Shown here piece by piece: positions 61,669 to 64,000 of a stretch of DNA of 64,000 nt. Position 1 is the stretch's first letter. The number at the start of each line of letters is the position of its first letter. The notes under the pieces were generated by a model, which had not been told where the DNA came from, did no database searches, and saw only the letters and a program-made list of their open reading frames with translations. Source of the DNA: Flaviramulus sp. BrNp1-15. GTDB lineage: Bacteria > Bacteroidota > Bacteroidia > Flavobacteriales > Flavobacteriaceae. The position numbers and the translations under genes were made by a program. The stretch spans positions 2,874,001 to 2,938,000 of the forward strand of contig NZ_CP092099.1 in assembly GCF_022259695.1 (NCBI RefSeq), read 5' to 3'.

Positions 61669-61689
61669 AACAGTATAAAACAACACTTT

Positions 61690-61724
61690 AAAAAGCTTGA
61701 ACTAAACTATGTTCAAGCTTTTTT
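61690..61724 (+). terminator. Intrinsic terminator
   Basis: AAAAAGCTTGAAC (61690-61702) pairs with GTTCAAGCTTTTT (61711-61723), with a T run at the end, behind the FadL-like gene. Confidence 0.88.
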
Positions 61725-61855
61725 AGTTTAAATGTAATGCTATTAGCAAAACCAAGACAGATAAACAGATTCCCGCTTTTTCGAGAATGATAAATAAAAA
61801 ATTTTGCTAACAATTAATTGTTTGTTAATACAAAACATAACAAAAGTGTTTTGCT

Positions 61856-61863
61856 TATCTTTG
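61856..61863 (+). promoter_or_regulatory. -7 promoter element (TATCTTTG) of folE
   Basis: TATCTTTG matches the TAnnTTTG box exactly and lies 29 bp before the folE start. Confidence 0.55.
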
Positions 61864-61892
61864 CAGACTAAAAATAAGATTTCTTTTGAATA

Positions 61893-62570
61893 ATGAAAAT
61901 TGGAAATAACATAGAAGAATTCGAATCCTTAGGAGATGATCACGTAGGAACATCGTCAAACACACCTTTACGTGAAGATGCGTTTAGACTTTCTAATGAA
62001 GAAAAAATAGACATCATTAAAGATGATGTGCGCCACATCATGGAAACCTTAGGTTTAGATTTAACCGACGATAGTTTAAATGGCACACCAAATCGTGTAG
62101 CTAAAATGTTTGTTAAAGAAATTTTTGGCGGTTTAGACCCTGCAAAAAAGCCTAAAGCTTCTACCTTCGAAAATAAATACAAATACGGTGAAATGTTGGT
62201 TGAAAAAAACATTACTGTATACTCAACTTGCGAGCATCATTTATTACCAATTGTTGGTAAAGCTCATATTGCATACATTTCTAACGGTACCGTTGTTGGA
62301 TTATCTAAAATGAATCGTATTGTAGATTATTTTGCAAAACGTCCGCAAGTACAAGAGCGTTTAACCATTCAAATAGTAAAAGAATTACAGGAGGTTTTAA
62401 ACACCCAAGATGTAGCTTGTGTTATTGATGCTAAACATTTATGCGTAAATTCCAGAGGTATTAGAGATATAGAAAGTAGTACCGTAACTTCAGAATTTGG
62501 CGGAAAGTTTAAAGACAAAGCTATTCGCAGAGAATTTTTAGATTATATAAAATTAGACACAAAGTTTTAA
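61893..62570 (+). CDS. folE: GTP cyclohydrolase I
   Basis: The 225-residue enzyme makes dihydroneopterin triphosphate from GTP, the first step of folate synthesis. The zinc and active-site motifs are YSTCEHHLLPIVGKAHIAY and DAKHLCVNSRGIRD, with FAKRPQVQERLT. It precedes cysS by 31 bp. Confidence 0.97.
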   Translation: MKIGNNIEEFESLGDDHVGTSSNTPLREDAFRLSNEEKIDIIKDDVRHIMETLGLDLTDDSLNGTPNRVAKMFVKEIFGGLDPAKKPKASTFENKYKYGEMLVEKNITVYSTCEHHLLPIVGKAHIAYISNGTVVGLSKMNRIVDYFAKRPQVQERLTIQIVKELQEVLNTQDVACVIDAKHLCVNSRGIRDIESSTVTSEFGGKFKDKAIRREFLDYIKLDTKF

Positions 62571-62601
62571 TTTAGTTTGATTAAAAACCAACCTAACCAC
62601 A

Positions 62602-64000
62602 ATGCTGCTTTACAAAGAACAACAAATTCAAATATATAATTCTCTTACTGGTAAAAAGGAAATTTTCAAACCCATAAACGAAGGCTATGTAGGCATGTAT
62701 GTTTGTGGTCCAACGGTATACAGCAATGTTCATTTAGGCAACGTAAGAACCTTTATGTCTTTTGATATGATTTTTCGATATCTAAAACATTTGGGCTTTA
62801 AAGTTAGGTATGTACGCAACATTACTGATGCAGGACATTTAGAAAATGATGCTGATGCAGGCGAAGATAAAATCACAAAAAAAGCACGTTTAGAGCAAAT
62901 TGAACCTATGGAAGTTGTGCAACGTTATACCGTTGATTTTCATAACATTCTAAACACCTTCAATTTTTTACCACCAAGTATTGAGCCTACTGCAACAGGT
63001 CATATTATTGAACAAATTGAACTTATTAAAAACATTATAAATAATGGTTTTGCTTACGAAGTAAACGGATCTGTATATTTTGATGTGCATAAGTTTAACG
63101 AAACAAACGAATACGGAAAATTAAGCAAGCGTAAACTTGAAGATTTAATTCATAACACACGTGCCCTTGATGGGCAAAGTGATAAAAAAAATCCGCAAGA
63201 TTTTGCACTTTGGAAAAAAGCCGAACCTCAACACATTATGCGTTGGCCTTCTCCTTGGAGTGATGGTTTTCCTGGTTGGCATTTAGAGTGTACAGCAATG
63301 AGCACCAAATACTTAGGTGAAACATTTGATATTCATGGTGGCGGAATGGATTTAAAGTTCCCGCATCACGAATGTGAAATTGCACAAAATGAAGCCGCTA
63401 TAGGTAAATCGCCAGTTAATTATTGGATGCATGCTAATATGCTTGAGCTTAACGGACAACGCATGTCTAAAACTACAGGGAACACTGTTAATCCAGATGA
63501 ATTACTATCTGGAAACAATAAATTCTTCAGTAAAGCATTTGCACCAAGCGTTATTCGGTTTTTTATTGCACAAGCACACTATAGAAGCATTTTAGACTTA
63601 ACAGATGACGGTTTATTAGCCAGTGAAAAAGGCTTTTACAGATTGATGGATGCCATTAATGTAATGGACGGATTAAAAGCTTCTGAAACATCTACCATAA
63701 ACATTACTGCATGGAAACAGAAATGTTACGATGCTATGAATGACGATTTTAATTCCCCAATTTTAATTGCGCATTTATTTGAGGCAGTTAAATATATAAA
63801 TCAGGTTAAAGAAGGTTCTGCAACCTTAACAGCAGAAGACTTAACGACTTTAAAGAATACTGTAAACACGTTTTCTTTTGATGTTTTAGGCTTAGAAAAC
63901 GTAACTAAAAGTGACTCAGGAACCGACAAACTATCTGGAGCCGTTGATGTTTTAATTAAGTTAAGACAAGAAGCCAGAGCCAATAAAGATTTTGCATTGT
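62602..64000 (+). CDS. cysS: Cysteine--tRNA ligase (3' end outside window)
   Basis: The frame is open from ATG 62602 to the window end (466 codons). It contains the zinc Cys and HIGH-like motif [15 protein letters not shown], the second zinc region WHLECTAMS with [15 protein letters not shown], and the KMSKS-like RMSKTTGNT. This is the class I cysteinyl-tRNA synthetase. About 20-30 residues should be missing at the C-terminus by family length. Confidence 0.96.
   Translation, partial: MLLYKEQQIQIYNSLTGKKEIFKPINEGYVGMYVCGPTVYSNVHLGNVRTFMSFDMIFRYLKHLGFKVRYVRNITDAGHLENDADAGEDKITKKARLEQIEPMEVVQRYTVDFHNILNTFNFLPPSIEPTATGHIIEQIELIKNIINNGFAYEVNGSVYFDVHKFNETNEYGKLSKRKLEDLIHNTRALDGQSDKKNPQDFALWKKAEPQHIMRWPSPWSDGFPGWHLECTAMSTKYLGETFDIHGGGMDLKFPHHECEIAQNEAAIGKSPVNYWMHANMLELNGQRMSKTTGNTVNPDELLSGNNKFFSKAFAPSVIRFFIAQAHYRSILDLTDDGLLASEKGFYRLMDAINVMDGLKASETSTINITAWKQKCYDAMNDDFNSPILIAHLFEAVKYINQVKEGSATLTAEDLTTLKNTVNTFSFDVLGLENVTKSDSGTDKLSGAVDVLIKLRQEARANKDFAL

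Overview
The window is AT-rich DNA from a member of the Bacteroidota, most likely a marine Flavobacteriaceae. The evidence is the SusC/SusD pair, a type IX secretion sorting domain, BT_3928-, DUF1599- and DUF4293-type proteins, an ECF-sigma/FecR pair, TAnnTTTG-type -7 boxes and the near absence of Shine-Dalgarno sequences. Genus cannot be decided from the sequence alone.

Layout. 1-374 is the 3' end of a protein with TonB-plug-like repeats. 453-11350 is a compact xylan-type polysaccharide utilisation locus: ECF sigma factor, FecR anti-sigma factor, SusC with an STN signalling domain, SusD, a surface glycan-binding lipoprotein, and a GH10 xylanase whose catalytic domain is split by two almost identical carbohydrate-binding modules. 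11893-12468 holds two small conserved genes.

12557-29358 is the most unusual region: an integron-like cassette array. A tyrosine recombinase is followed by an attI-like palindromic site and then 17 complete cassettes, all in the same orientation. Each cassette ends in a 127-132 bp imperfect palindrome that behaves like an integron attC site. Every junction has the form CCG|TT. The first bases of each complete cassette are the reverse complement of the RNNNNAAC-type box at its own 3' end, usually over 9-10 bp and over 8 bp in one case. That is what an attC site closed in a circular cassette should show. One 555-bp cassette is present twice, identical from junction to junction. Cargo includes an abortive-infection (Abi_C) protein followed by a tRNA/tmRNA-like element, an AbiEi/AbiEii-type toxin-antitoxin pair with its own promoter, operator and two long hairpins, a GNAT acetyltransferase, an alpha/beta hydrolase, several small lipoproteins or secreted proteins, and one cassette without a gene. 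The recombinase has the catalytic residues of the family but appears to lack the insert typical of IntI between the catalytic Lys and the HxxR box. It also has an N-terminal extension of about 100 residues. A solitary cassette with the same type of attC lies in reverse orientation about 18 kb downstream (47752-48748), between truA and a phosphodiesterase gene.

29631-64000 is ordinary flavobacterial chromosome: tRNA-Arg, a TauE-type permease, metal-handling small proteins, clpS, prmA, a two-component system, a T9SS-sorted repeat protein, the tpiA / TlpA / ABC permease / BT_3928 / DUF1599 operon, folP-cdaA, an ABC exporter, truA, an FKBP isomerase, rho, a YceI-porin-YceI cluster, a GH20 hexosaminidase, rpsT, tRNA-Glu, proS, a low-complexity surface lipoprotein, a FadL-like outer membrane protein, folE and the 5' part of cysS, which runs off the end.
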